In this document: piece after piece, positions 1 to 7,947 of the stretch | How positions within the stretch are numbered: position 1 is the stretch's first letter | Layout of the letters: every line of letters starts with the position of its first letter | Origin: a virus | Reading direction: 5' to 3' (one strand) | IMG/VR virus record: IMGVR_UViG_3300005253_000610 | Location: 1 to 61,224 of that record | Length of the DNA stretch: 61,224 nt | The notes under the pieces: model-generated | Told to the model about the DNA's origin: nothing | Seen by the model: only the letters and a program-made list of their open reading frames with translations | Database searches by the model: none | Position numbers and translations under genes: made by a program

Positions 1-527
1 TCGTATATATCGGCGAGGATAAGACTCTCTGGACGCGAGTCATCGGCAACTTCGATGTGTCTAGCATCCCCGCCGGAGCCACTATCGACGCGGCCAAGCT
101 CGTACAGGAGGTGACGCTTTCTAATGGTAGCGCAGCGGGAAAGGTAAAGCGTTGTACGCGCCCCGCCGATTGGGTGGAGAATCAAGTCACCTGGGACGAC
201 TACAAGACGAGTACCGCCTGGACGACCGGCGGCGGGGACTTCGATAACACAACGCCGACTCCTGTAGCCTTCACCTTTCCAGCCTCGACGGGAACGTGGG
301 AGATCACCGGCATGGCGGGGTTCGTGGCTGACGCCCTCGCCCACCGGAGGGATATCGTCTCGGTCATTTTCTTCTTTGACGACGAAGACCCAGGCAGCAA
401 CGTGGGTGGCAACTGGGATTCGAGCGAACACACCACCGAAGCCAACCGCTGGAAGCTGGTGGTAGAGTGGGTAGCTTCATTGCCTCACATACGAGGCCGA
501 TCAATGGCCCATCTTATAGTTAGATAG
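1..527 (+). CDS. DNRLRE-like virion protein, 5' truncated
   Basis: The reading frame is open from base 3 to the stop at 527 and has no start inside the window; the GTG at 57 is internal. The visible part reads YIGEDKTLWTRVIGNFDVSS then IPAGATIDAAKLVQ, the pattern of DNRLRE-type carbohydrate-binding beta domains (a strand with Leu/Phe-Asp-Ser, then IPxGAxI). It is followed by WVENQVTWDDY and a C-terminal WKLVVEW strand. Such domains usually sit in extracellular or virion-surface proteins. The missing N-terminus is probably the 14-codon fragment at 61181-61224. It opens the rightward virion cluster, 18 bp before the next gene. Confidence 0.6.
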   Translation, partial: VYIGEDKTLWTRVIGNFDVSSIPAGATIDAAKLVQEVTLSNGSAAGKVKRCTRPADWVENQVTWDDYKTSTAWTTGGGDFDNTTPTPVAFTFPASTGTWEITGMAGFVADALAHRRDIVSVIFFFDDEDPGSNVGGNWDSSEHTTEANRWKLVVEWVASLPHIRGRSMAHLIVR

Positions 528-545
528 AGAAAGGAAGGAAAGGAT

Positions 546-1028
546 ATGGGAAGGATTTATACTGCGAGGTTTGAGGCAGTGAATGTATCTGCTGCCCAGG
601 ATGTATTCTCTCTCGGTTCACCGACTTCAGGAGTAGGCTTGCTCCACGCAGTCTACCTCTCACAGACTTCAGACGTAGGTGACTCAGCAGAGATTATTGA
701 AGAAGTCAGGATCGTCACGGGAAACACTACAGTAGGATCGGGCGGGTCCGCTCCTACAGCAATTCCGTTTCAGTTAGGAGATACGCCGACTGTTACTGTG
801 AGAGCAAATGATACCACAGAGGTCAGCGCCGGGACACAGGTAATTAAGTTCAGCGATGCGTGGAATGTTCGTGTTGGTTGGCAGTATCTCCCAACTCCTG
901 AAACGCGCATCTACTGGAACGAGTTGATCGCTGGCACGAAAACGTTCTTAGCTATACAGCTTCCCGGCGCTCCTGCTTCGGCAATTACTATGACGGGGAC
1001 AATTATCTTCGAGGAAATCTTAGGCTAG
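546..1028 (+). CDS. Virion structural protein (unknown family)
   Basis: 160 residues, with a strong GGAAGGAAAGG ribosome site upstream of ATG. It has a beta-rich sequence, a Gly/Ser/Thr-rich centre and a 'WNVRVGWQYLPTPE' stretch near residue 115. I associate that stretch with uncharacterised siphovirus or podovirus virion proteins, but I cannot name the family. It lies in the late virion cluster and shares one base with the next gene. The role (capsid decoration, fibre or attachment) is not visible. Confidence 0.6.
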   Translation: MGRIYTARFEAVNVSAAQDVFSLGSPTSGVGLLHAVYLSQTSDVGDSAEIIEEVRIVTGNTTVGSGGSAPTAIPFQLGDTPTVTVRANDTTEVSAGTQVIKFSDAWNVRVGWQYLPTPETRIYWNELIAGTKTFLAIQLPGAPASAITMTGTIIFEEILG

Positions 1029-1261
1029 TGTCCTACGGTGTCTATCGTCGGCGACCTTTTGTACAGCAGCGTAGTCGCACGATTGGTGTACTGACAAACG
1101 CAGGAGGTGCGCCTGCTACTACATCGTTGCCCCTGCCGCGTAGACTTTTACCGTGGGCTGTCTATTATCGACCTCCTACAGCGGTCTATAGGCAACACGG
1201 CTATGTGGCTGTATTATCAAAATCGGCCACCCTAGCCCGCTTTGCGGGGATCATTGGATAA
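1028..1261 (+). CDS. Small hypothetical protein of the virion cluster
   Basis: 77 residues starting at GTG 1028, which overlaps the previous TAG by one base, the coupling used throughout this genome. It is Arg- and Pro-rich, basic, and has repeated YRR/YRP pieces. No recognised domain. The overlap supports it as real. It is the last gene before a strong promoter. Confidence 0.5.
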   Translation: MSYGVYRRRPFVQQRSRTIGVLTNAGGAPATTSLPLPRRLLPWAVYYRPPTAVYRQHGYVAVLSKSATLARFAGIIG

Positions 1262-1263
1262 TC

Positions 1264-1298
1264 CTAACCTTTACGTAAGGGTTAGATTGTGGTATAAT
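1264..1298 (+). promoter_or_regulatory. Sigma70-like late promoter with palindromic -35 region
   Basis: TTTACG (1270-1275), 17-bp spacer, TATAAT (1293-1298) preceded by TGTGG. The -35 box sits inside a 22-bp near-palindrome (1264-1285, 10 of 11 pairs), so a regulator could cover it. The leader 1299-1377 holds TGGGA/TCCCA and GTTAG/CTAAC hairpins before a GAAGGAG ribosome site. Related promoters: 3748, 44805, 56206 and, leftward, 39307. Confidence 0.75.
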
Positions 1299-1377
1299 TA
1301 AGTGTGGGACCATGATCCCATAAGTCCGTTAGTGTGAGATACTCTAACGAGTTTCTCCGAGAAGGAGTAAAGAATCT

Positions 1378-2226
1378 ATGGCTACCGTAGGGGGACAGAC
1401 CCCCAACTTCCAGACCAACTTTTCAGGACGAATCTTCCGTACAAGGATGTTGCGGGATAAGATTGGGCCAGATGACCCAACCTATCACCTACTCATGCTT
1501 CAGGCGAAGCGCGACGTTTTCTCAATCTTCGATGACTTCCTCACCACACTAGACAATACAGGCCAGACAGAGATTTTCTGGACGCCTAGTGCTGCCGGAT
1601 CAAACGGTACTGCGCCTACAGAACGTACTGGTGGTGGGAGCTTGCAGGGTGAGATTATCTTTGACAGCACAGCGAATAACGACGGTAGCTCAACGCTGTT
1701 TTCTGAGACCGTCTTTACGGCTGACCACCGGCCCGTATGCCTATGGCGTATGCAGATGCCGAGTTCCGTAGCCGCAGGTAAGTTTGAACTAGGCTTCGCT
1801 GCTGAGCTAGGGGCGGCATCAGATGAGAATGAAGGCGTTGTAGCGGTGAAGGCTACGCCCACATCCAGCGGGACCGACTATGCAGTCATAATCTATGACA
1901 CGGATGACTCAGCCGCAGGCTCGGACGTGGGCCTAGTATCTGATGGGACAGACGATGCCGTATCTTCCGTAGATGGGTCGCCGGGGATCACGTTTACTAC
2001 ACAGACGTACTACGACATGATGCTCGCTATTGATGAGCAGAAGCGGTGTTCCTTCTGGATCGACTCAACATTCCAGGGATTTACTACGACCGCTCCGGAT
2101 ACTGATAACACGACACTCCTTGGGCTTTACGCTTTTTGTCAGTCTAGGGATGGTACTGCGAACACAATGGTACTTGACTTTGTACTTGCCTGGCAAGAGC
2201 GGAATAGACTACCGTTGTCGCTGTAA
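1378..2226 (+). CDS. Virion protein, lectin-like beta fold, paralogue A
   Basis: 282 residues behind a GAAGGAGTAAAG leader. The second half has K-F-E-L-G-F, GVVAVKATPT, a YDTDD strand-turn and a final LDFVLAWQER. The same blocks recur in the same order in the next gene (KFEFGF, GVVLVKATPT, FDTDD, LDYMQAWQER), so the two are tandem duplicates. The spacing suggests a concanavalin/LamG-like jelly roll, as in fibre or decoration proteins; this is inference. First gene after the 1270 promoter, so probably abundant. Confidence 0.65.
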   Translation: MATVGGQTPNFQTNFSGRIFRTRMLRDKIGPDDPTYHLLMLQAKRDVFSIFDDFLTTLDNTGQTEIFWTPSAAGSNGTAPTERTGGGSLQGEIIFDSTANNDGSSTLFSETVFTADHRPVCLWRMQMPSSVAAGKFELGFAAELGAASDENEGVVAVKATPTSSGTDYAVIIYDTDDSAAGSDVGLVSDGTDDAVSSVDGSPGITFTTQTYYDMMLAIDEQKRCSFWIDSTFQGFTTTAPDTDNTTLLGLYAFCQSRDGTANTMVLDFVLAWQERNRLPLSL

Positions 2227-2237
2227 GGGAGGGATTG

Positions 2238-3077
2238 ATGCCAACAGCATTTAGACTTCCTAATGACCACCTAACAAGGATACTTCTCCAGTCCGATGTG
2301 GGGCGGGACTCTTTGCTGGAGTTTCTCTGCACGGACAGCATTTACAGCTTCAAGGATGACTTTGACAAGGATGACCTATCCGACTACTGGGGGGTCGCTC
2401 ATGGTGAAATCGGCTCCCCAACAGATGGTGTCACAGATTTCCACTTTGTAGATGATGCCATTAACGGATTCATTGAAGGCGATCCTGGCGAAGTGGATGA
2501 TGCAGATATTCGCCTCTTCAGTAAGCACGCACTGTGGTCCCCCGCCCGACGCTGCGTAGTGCAGACATCCTTTGACATATCTAGTCTAACGAGCGCGAAG
2601 TTTGAGTTCGGATTCGCTCACCCCTCCGTTGAACTGGATTCGCCTACCCTATCTGGTGTAGTGCTCGTAAAGGCGACACCGACCGCTAATGAACTTACAG
2701 GCACGTTCGCTGTAGCAGTGTTCGATACGGATGACGACACGAACTGTGACCTTACGACACAGACAGCGGGTACCGTTGCCTCTGTTGCACAGACTGGGGC
2801 ACCTACGTTGAGCGTTCCGGGACCGATCTCGATTATGGTGGCTATGACTGAAGGCGGGGGCGTGCGCTACTGGATCAACGGCGTTCCTGCTGGGTTCGTG
2901 CAGACCGCTCCACGTACAGTAGACGAAACCTTTGGTGTACTTGGTGGAGAGGCTGCTGATCATGGAACGGGGGCGAACATGCACCTTTGGTTCATGGTAC
3001 AGAACCGTGCATCTGGCGTGGCGCATAGTACCCGTCTAGATTATATGCAGGCGTGGCAGGAGAGGGAGATAGTATAA
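2238..3077 (+). CDS. Virion protein, lectin-like beta fold, paralogue B
   Basis: I start at ATG 2238 rather than the in-frame TTG at 2235, because GGGAGG sits just upstream. About 279 residues, paralogous to the preceding gene (shared KFE-GF, VKATPT, DTDD and AWQER blocks). The N-terminus differs and carries an acidic FKDDFDKDDLSDYW stretch. The stop TAA overlaps the ATG of the next gene (TAATG), implying translational coupling. Likely a surface virion component; the exact role is unknown. Confidence 0.65.
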   Translation: MPTAFRLPNDHLTRILLQSDVGRDSLLEFLCTDSIYSFKDDFDKDDLSDYWGVAHGEIGSPTDGVTDFHFVDDAINGFIEGDPGEVDDADIRLFSKHALWSPARRCVVQTSFDISSLTSAKFEFGFAHPSVELDSPTLSGVVLVKATPTANELTGTFAVAVFDTDDDTNCDLTTQTAGTVASVAQTGAPTLSVPGPISIMVAMTEGGGVRYWINGVPAGFVQTAPRTVDETFGVLGGEAADHGTGANMHLWFMVQNRASGVAHSTRLDYMQAWQEREIV

Positions 3078-3745
3078 TGCCACAGTTCATGCGCCCGACA
3101 TCTGATCTCATCCGAAGCGTTCTGCCTATTGAACGCCAGCAAAAGAACTCAAGCGGAACCTTTGTACTCACTACGATGACCCCTGCTGGTCAGAAGCCAG
3201 CCCTCTCTACAGGTGCGTCAGCCTTTGGAGTTATTGATGAGGCGAATCGTGATACCTCAGACTACTTCGAGTCTGCACTAGATGCGATTGGCGGAGTTGT
3301 AGCAGTTGAGACAGGGAACCCCTCCTCAACACCTATAAGCAACCGTAACCACTTCCTCCGTGTGGCTGTTGGAAAGAACTCTTCTGGCGGTGAAGACTTA
3401 GCCTGTACAATAGAAATTCGACAGGGCTATTCGGATGAGACGGACGCAAACAGAGGAACACTTGTTGCTGCGATCCGCGTACTCGTGCCCGATAGCCTTA
3501 CTACATACACCCGCCGTCTTACCGAAGCAGAGGCGATTCTGATCACTGACTATACCGATGTCCAGTTCCGTTTCGTCATGCGTAAGGTAGGGGGAAGTGG
3601 TGGTGCTCGTCGCGTGCGCGTATACTGGGCAGAACTAGAAGTCCCCAGCTTAGGCGCGCCGCTGGACAAGGACATTAAACTGTCTCAGAATGAGCTTCGC
3701 CTACAACAAATGGGCGAGTCTATTGCTGGACGTGTCGAACCCTAA
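3077..3745 (+). CDS. Virion structural protein
   Basis: About 222 residues. I chose ATG 3077 because it overlaps the previous TAA and follows GGAGAGGGAG; an upstream GTG at 3053 lies inside the previous gene. The N-terminal RPTSDLIRSVLP resembles the RLPNDHLTRILLQ opening of the previous protein, hinting at a shared anchoring segment. The remainder is beta-rich (LACTIEIRQGY, VQFRFVMRKV, VRVYWAELEV). No named family recognised. Confidence 0.6.
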   Translation: MPQFMRPTSDLIRSVLPIERQQKNSSGTFVLTTMTPAGQKPALSTGASAFGVIDEANRDTSDYFESALDAIGGVVAVETGNPSSTPISNRNHFLRVAVGKNSSGGEDLACTIEIRQGYSDETDANRGTLVAAIRVLVPDSLTTYTRRLTEAEAILITDYTDVQFRFVMRKVGGSGGARRVRVYWAELEVPSLGAPLDKDIKLSQNELRLQQMGESIAGRVEP

Positions 3746-3776
3746 CCTTGACGTAAGGGTGAGGGTGTGGTATACT
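3743..3776 (+). promoter_or_regulatory. Sigma70-like promoter for the triplicated virion genes
   Basis: TTGACG (3748-3753), exactly 17 bp, then TATACT (3771-3776) with TGTGG before it. It overlaps the previous stop codon. The leader 3777-3861 contains a TAGCTG/CAGCTA hairpin and ends in AGAAAGGAGTAAG before the next ATG. A close relative of the 1270 promoter. Confidence 0.8.
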
Positions 3777-3861
3777 GATCATAGAGGCGGTAGCTGAGTC
3801 CCAGCTATGCGGCCCGCTCCTAGATATATAGGAATATAGGATTAGAAAGGAGTAAGTATAT

Positions 3862-4533
3862 ATGAGCGAATATGGCTTTCGCGGACTCGTAAGACAAGGA
3901 AGCGTAACTAGAGTAAACGACGGATCGTGGGTGGGCCTGAGAGCCCTCCGTGACGGTGCTGCCGTTCTCTGCCCCTGGTATCAGGCTCTCGTTCTTGAGG
4001 GGCGTTGTTTCTCTGCTGCTGCCCCTGGTACGTATGACCATGCTGGTCTTACGGTTATGGCCACGTATGCAGATACATCCAAGACAGTTGCGGTAGATAT
4101 TCCCGATGCCACTGCTGGTATCCCCTTGTATATGGAGGGGAGTTTCCTCGCTACTGGCGGTGCTGTTGTTCATGCTTCAGGTATGGTAAATACAGCACTG
4201 AACGGTACAGGCGGAACGGAGACTGAGATATCTGAATTGAATCTCCGACTAGATAATCCCGTTTCATCTGGTGCAACGGCTATGCATACCGTCTCAAGTG
4301 CAGTGGATAACGTAGATGGGACTGAGAGGGTACTGTTCCACTTCGCTACAAGCCAAGACCTCGACGCAGTTGCACTGGACCCCCGCAGCTCTCTGTGGTC
4401 TATTGGAGAAGTTGGTCTTGCGCCTGTTGTTCTAGACGCCTCATCGATCAACCTCGTAATGTTTACAACCACTTCCGGCACTGGCTTTGGATTGGTTGCT
4501 TGGGCCGAACTCCCTGAGTCGGCCATTACTTAA
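3862..4533 (+). CDS. Virion protein, triplicated family, copy 1
   Basis: 223 residues. First of three adjacent paralogues that share LRALRDGA, a tryptophan-containing WYQALVLEGRCFSA block (about residues 38-52), APGTYD, a VDIPD/IPLY strand, LNLRLDNP, SGATAMHT, TERVLFHFA, QDLDA and a C-terminal WAELPESA. Mostly beta-structure. It comes directly after a strong promoter, so it is probably a high-copy virion component. I know no function. Confidence 0.65.
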   Translation: MSEYGFRGLVRQGSVTRVNDGSWVGLRALRDGAAVLCPWYQALVLEGRCFSAAAPGTYDHAGLTVMATYADTSKTVAVDIPDATAGIPLYMEGSFLATGGAVVHASGMVNTALNGTGGTETEISELNLRLDNPVSSGATAMHTVSSAVDNVDGTERVLFHFATSQDLDAVALDPRSSLWSIGEVGLAPVVLDASSINLVMFTTTSGTGFGLVAWAELPESAIT

Positions 4534-4551
4534 AAAGAAAGGAGTAAAGAT

Positions 4552-5208
4552 ATGGATATTCGTGTACTTGCACAACAGGAAAGCCCGTCGCGTGGAAATG
4601 ACGGACAGCTTGTAGCACTAAGGGCGCTCCGTGATGGAGCAGTCATTACCTGTCCGTGGTATCAGGCCCTTGTCCTCGAAGGGCGGTGCTTTTCGGCGAC
4701 AGGCCCAGGAACGTATGATCATGCGGGCATGACACTAAGAATAACTGAGGCAACCGATGAGGCCGCAGTAACGGTGGATATTCCTGACGGTCTGGCAGCT
4801 ATTCCTCTCTATGCAGAGGCCAGCTTCCTCGCTACAGGTGCGATTATTGTTCACGCAGCCTTCTTTGTTGGACTTCTACCTTATGGGGTAGCCAGTGCAA
4901 CATTGGTAAGCGCACTTAATCTGAGGCTCGATAACCCAATCGCGTCCGGCGCAACGGCACAGCATACTAATAACTCTGGTATAACTGTCGTTGACGGTAC
5001 AGAGCGGATGATGTTCCACTTTGGTACAGCACAGGACCTTGACGCGACCGTTATCAATCCTCGTCGAACGTGGTCAGTTGCGGATGCAGGGTATGCCCCC
5101 GTCGCTATGGATGCGTCGTCCCTGGCCTTGAAGATGTCGGCTGCAACGTCGGGTACTGGCTTTGGGCTTGTTGCCTGGGCTGAGTTGCCCGAATCGGCTA
5201 TCAACTAA
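4552..5208 (+). CDS. Virion protein, triplicated family, copy 2
   Basis: 218 residues, 18 bp after copy 1, with the same AAAGGAGTAA ribosome site. It keeps all shared blocks (LRALRDGA, WYQALVLEGRCFSA, LNLRLDNP, SGATA, TERMMFHFG, QDLDA, WAELPESA) but diverges most in the middle (residues 70-125). This looks like gene amplification followed by divergence. Role unknown. Confidence 0.65.
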   Translation: MDIRVLAQQESPSRGNDGQLVALRALRDGAVITCPWYQALVLEGRCFSATGPGTYDHAGMTLRITEATDEAAVTVDIPDGLAAIPLYAEASFLATGAIIVHAAFFVGLLPYGVASATLVSALNLRLDNPIASGATAQHTNNSGITVVDGTERMMFHFGTAQDLDATVINPRRTWSVADAGYAPVAMDASSLALKMSAATSGTGFGLVAWAELPESAIN

Positions 5209-5226
5209 TTTGAAGAAAGGAGTAAT

Positions 5227-5886
5227 ATGTCTGACGCACGTGTAAAGATTCAACAGCAAAACGTTAGCCGTGAATCGGACGGAAACTGGACTAACCTCCG
5301 TGCCCTCCGTGACGGTGCTATGATTGCTGTGCCTTGGTATCAGGCATTGGTACTAGAAGGACGTTGTTTCTCAGCAGCCGCACCGGGAACGTATGATATT
5401 ACTGGTGTGACTACGATGGGAACGTATGCAGATACGTCCAAAACGCTTGCTGTGGATATTCCCGATGGCACAGCGGCTATTCCGCTGTATATTGAGACCA
5501 ACTTCAACCTGAACGCCGCTACCGTGAGCCACATGTCCGCTATGGTCACGGTGCTGCTTAACGGTACAGGCGGGTCGGAAACTGAAGTATCGGAATTGAA
5601 CCTTCGGGCCGACAACCCTGTGGCTTCCGGCGCAACTGCAATGCATACCGTAACGTCCGCAGTGGATAATGTGGACGCTACCGAACGTGTACTATTCCAC
5701 TGGGCCAGCGCACAGGACTTGGATACAGTTGACCTTGATCCGTATATCAGGTGGAGCGTAGGAAAGACCGGAATTGCCCCTGTCGTTATTGACGCAGGAT
5801 CAATTGCCACCGTCATGTTCAATGCGACGAGCACCGGCTTCTCCCTTATCCACTGGGCAGAGATTACCGAATCGGCATTTAACTAA
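5227..5886 (+). CDS. Virion protein, triplicated family, copy 3
   Basis: 219 residues, again 18 bp after its neighbour and with GAAAGGAGTAAT upstream. It is closer to copy 1 than to copy 2 in the central part (YADTSKT, LNGTGG-ETEVSELNLR, HTVTSAVDNVDATERV). It ends in WAEITESAFN. The constant 18-bp spacing and repeated ribosome site fit serial duplication of a gene-plus-leader unit. Confidence 0.65.
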   Translation: MSDARVKIQQQNVSRESDGNWTNLRALRDGAMIAVPWYQALVLEGRCFSAAAPGTYDITGVTTMGTYADTSKTLAVDIPDGTAAIPLYIETNFNLNAATVSHMSAMVTVLLNGTGGSETEVSELNLRADNPVASGATAMHTVTSAVDNVDATERVLFHWASAQDLDTVDLDPYIRWSVGKTGIAPVVIDAGSIATVMFNATSTGFSLIHWAEITESAFN

Positions 5887-5937
5887 GATACCTGGCAGTG
5901 CTGCCGCAGTGCTGCCTCGTTACAAGGAGGAATTGAC

Positions 5938-6294
5938 ATGGTAAGTGAACCTGAACAGGTTGCTGAGCATCCGAGTTTTAGATTCGTATGTTCAGGATGT
6001 AGGGCCTTTCGTGACCAACAGATACGAAACAAAGACGCTAGGTTTATCAAGTGTGTCTGTGGTGAGAAGGCAGAGAAGATAGATAATAGTCCTAAAGACA
6101 AGGATGAACGTATTAAGTGGTGGACATATCCCAACGGGGAGTATGCTCCTGGTAAGTTTTCAGATAACCCTGATGCGGGAGCCGCCATTGGTAGGATGAT
6201 GGGTATGGGTGGAACGTCCTCTAAGGAATCGAAGCCTACAGGGTTCTTGGGCCGTATCTTTCAGGCTGTTAAGTATATACTAGGGAGAGTGTAA
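5938..6294 (+). CDS. Small zinc-ribbon-like protein
   Basis: 118 residues with a perfect ACAAGGAGG ribosome site. CSGC near residue 19 and CVCG near residue 40 form a two-knuckle zinc ribbon. Then comes a charged segment with KDKDERIKWWTYPNG, a Gly/Met-rich linker and an amphipathic C-terminus (GFLGRIFQAVKYILGRV) that could contact membrane or protein. Function unknown. It is followed after one base by another zinc-ribbon gene. Confidence 0.55.
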   Translation: MVSEPEQVAEHPSFRFVCSGCRAFRDQQIRNKDARFIKCVCGEKAEKIDNSPKDKDERIKWWTYPNGEYAPGKFSDNPDAGAAIGRMMGMGGTSSKESKPTGFLGRIFQAVKYILGRV

Positions 6295-6295
6295 G

Positions 6296-6637
6296 ATTCC
6301 TATCTACGATTTCACTTGCAAGAGCTGTGGTACGACGTATGAGCGGCGTGCTGGGTATAATGACTCTACTGTCCCCTGTGATAATTGTCAGGGGACTGCT
6401 ACACGTAAGCAGGTCTATCGGCAGAGTCTTGTCGTAGACCCTGCGATGCCGCCACAGGAAAACATGGTAGAGGTCCAAGGTGCGTTGGATCAGGAGATGA
6501 GGAAGATCGGTTGGGATGGCGACCGTGCTGTAGATGAATTGCGTCACGCCTTCCAGTACAACGAACAGGGGCAGGGCGAGCTGGACATGAGCAAGATGAG
6601 CAAGACTGCCAGCAAGCGTGGAACGGATGTAGACTAG
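6296..6637 (+). CDS. FmdB-type zinc-ribbon protein with ATT start
   Basis: About 113 residues. The frame opens (M)PIYDFTCKSCGTTYERR, the hallmark opening of FmdB-type zinc ribbons, which normally read MPIYEY-C-x2-C. The Cys pairs are residues 8/11 and 28/31. The codon at the expected Met is ATT (6296-6298), with GGGAGAG upstream; the first ATG (6446) would delete the whole ribbon. I therefore infer initiation at ATT. The C-terminal half is charged. The stop overlaps the GTG of the next gene. Confidence 0.6.
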   Translation: MPIYDFTCKSCGTTYERRAGYNDSTVPCDNCQGTATRKQVYRQSLVVDPAMPPQENMVEVQGALDQEMRKIGWDGDRAVDELRHAFQYNEQGQGELDMSKMSKTASKRGTDVD

Positions 6638-7947
6638 TGGCAACCGTAACAGGGACAAATATCCGACTGGAGTTGCAGAAGTGGGGGATCATTCTCCTGA
6701 CAGGTGCTCCCAGTGCCACAGGCGCAGTCGGATACCTGACTGACACGGAGATGTTGCAGGCAGACACTATAGCTCCTACCATCTTTGATGGGGCTTATGT
6801 TCGTATCAATACAGCAGGAGGCGTCGCTGCCGGGGAGATCGTTCGTGTAGATTATGTAGACGGTGTAAATGGGAGATTGAATGTTACACCTGATTGGTCC
6901 TCCGCGCCAACTACTAGCGCACGGTACGAAATCTTCCGTCCTGGTGTTGATCCTGATGACGCAGACAGGGCGAGGGATAACGCCCTAACGGACGTGTGCA
7001 GCCAGTGGTATCTCCATCCAGTGTCGGAGGTTACTAATGCTGCCTATGTGGAGGCGCTTAGCTCATCGAATTGGGAGGCGATTAACAACGCCGCTATCGC
7101 CAAGCAGGTTCTTGGCTTCCCAATGGAGTTCGCCAGGGATTCCATCCTTGTTACTAACTCAGGAGCAAACGGAGGCGCAGAATCCTTCTCCATCTACACA
7201 CAGCCGGGCAAGAGCTTTTACCTTTGGGTTCCAGTGAGTGGGCGGACAGGAACAGCAGAGGTTGTTGTACGCGATATAACAAACAGTGCAGACATAACCC
7301 TCAACGGTACGTCCACACTTACAGGGCGCGGGTGGTCTGCTATTGAAGTAACCGGACAGATACCAAGCGGATGCTATGAGATCACAATTCGCCTACAGGC
7401 ACAGGGGGCAAGTGATATAGCAGAGTATGGTCCCATTTGCTTCCACTGGCAGGAACAGCGGCGTATCAGCCTGCCTGCGCGTGTGGTTAGCCGTGAATGG
7501 GTGGGGCCAGTACAGAGGCTCACTAACCAGGCAATTGCTGACGACAACTGGGCGCAGGAGGATATAAATGAGGTACTAGGTGTCCGTGTCGAGCAGGTAT
7601 CAGATAATGTTCAGCTACGATTTAACGAACCGCTAAGTACACAACCCCACTTCTATCTGGAGCGGGCGTATTATAGTGCTCTGTCCGCAACGTATATTAC
7701 GGATGCAGCACGGGCTACGGGGGATGCAGCTACCACGCTCTGTCCTACGGACTATGTAGTCCCCGCAATGACGAAACTGCTTGCTGAACAGTATAGGATC
7801 AAACACTCATGGGATAGTGAGTTCTGGGACGGCGTGCTACAACAGGCTACACGGGAACTGGCTATTAAAGAGAAGCTGTATGGGCCGAAGACAAAGGCGC
7901 GTATCGAACGTGCGCGGGGGATAAGTATCCCTAACTTGAGAATATAG
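6637..7947 (+). CDS. Virion structural protein with internal carbohydrate-binding-like domain
   Basis: 436 residues from GTG 6637. The N-terminal part has alternating beta segments. Residues about 165-270 (SILVTNSGANGG, then SFSIYTQPGKSFYLWVPV and YEITIRLQAQG) look like an inserted jelly-roll/CBM-like module. The C-terminus is helical (VPAMTKLLAEQYRIKH, then LAIKEKLYGPKTKARIERAR). Position between head and attachment genes suits a neck or tail-connector protein, but I recognise no family. Confidence 0.55.
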   Translation: MATVTGTNIRLELQKWGIILLTGAPSATGAVGYLTDTEMLQADTIAPTIFDGAYVRINTAGGVAAGEIVRVDYVDGVNGRLNVTPDWSSAPTTSARYEIFRPGVDPDDADRARDNALTDVCSQWYLHPVSEVTNAAYVEALSSSNWEAINNAAIAKQVLGFPMEFARDSILVTNSGANGGAESFSIYTQPGKSFYLWVPVSGRTGTAEVVVRDITNSADITLNGTSTLTGRGWSAIEVTGQIPSGCYEITIRLQAQGASDIAEYGPICFHWQEQRRISLPARVVSREWVGPVQRLTNQAIADDNWAQEDINEVLGVRVEQVSDNVQLRFNEPLSTQPHFYLERAYYSALSATYITDAARATGDAATTLCPTDYVVPAMTKLLAEQYRIKHSWDSEFWDGVLQQATRELAIKEKLYGPKTKARIERARGISIPNLRI

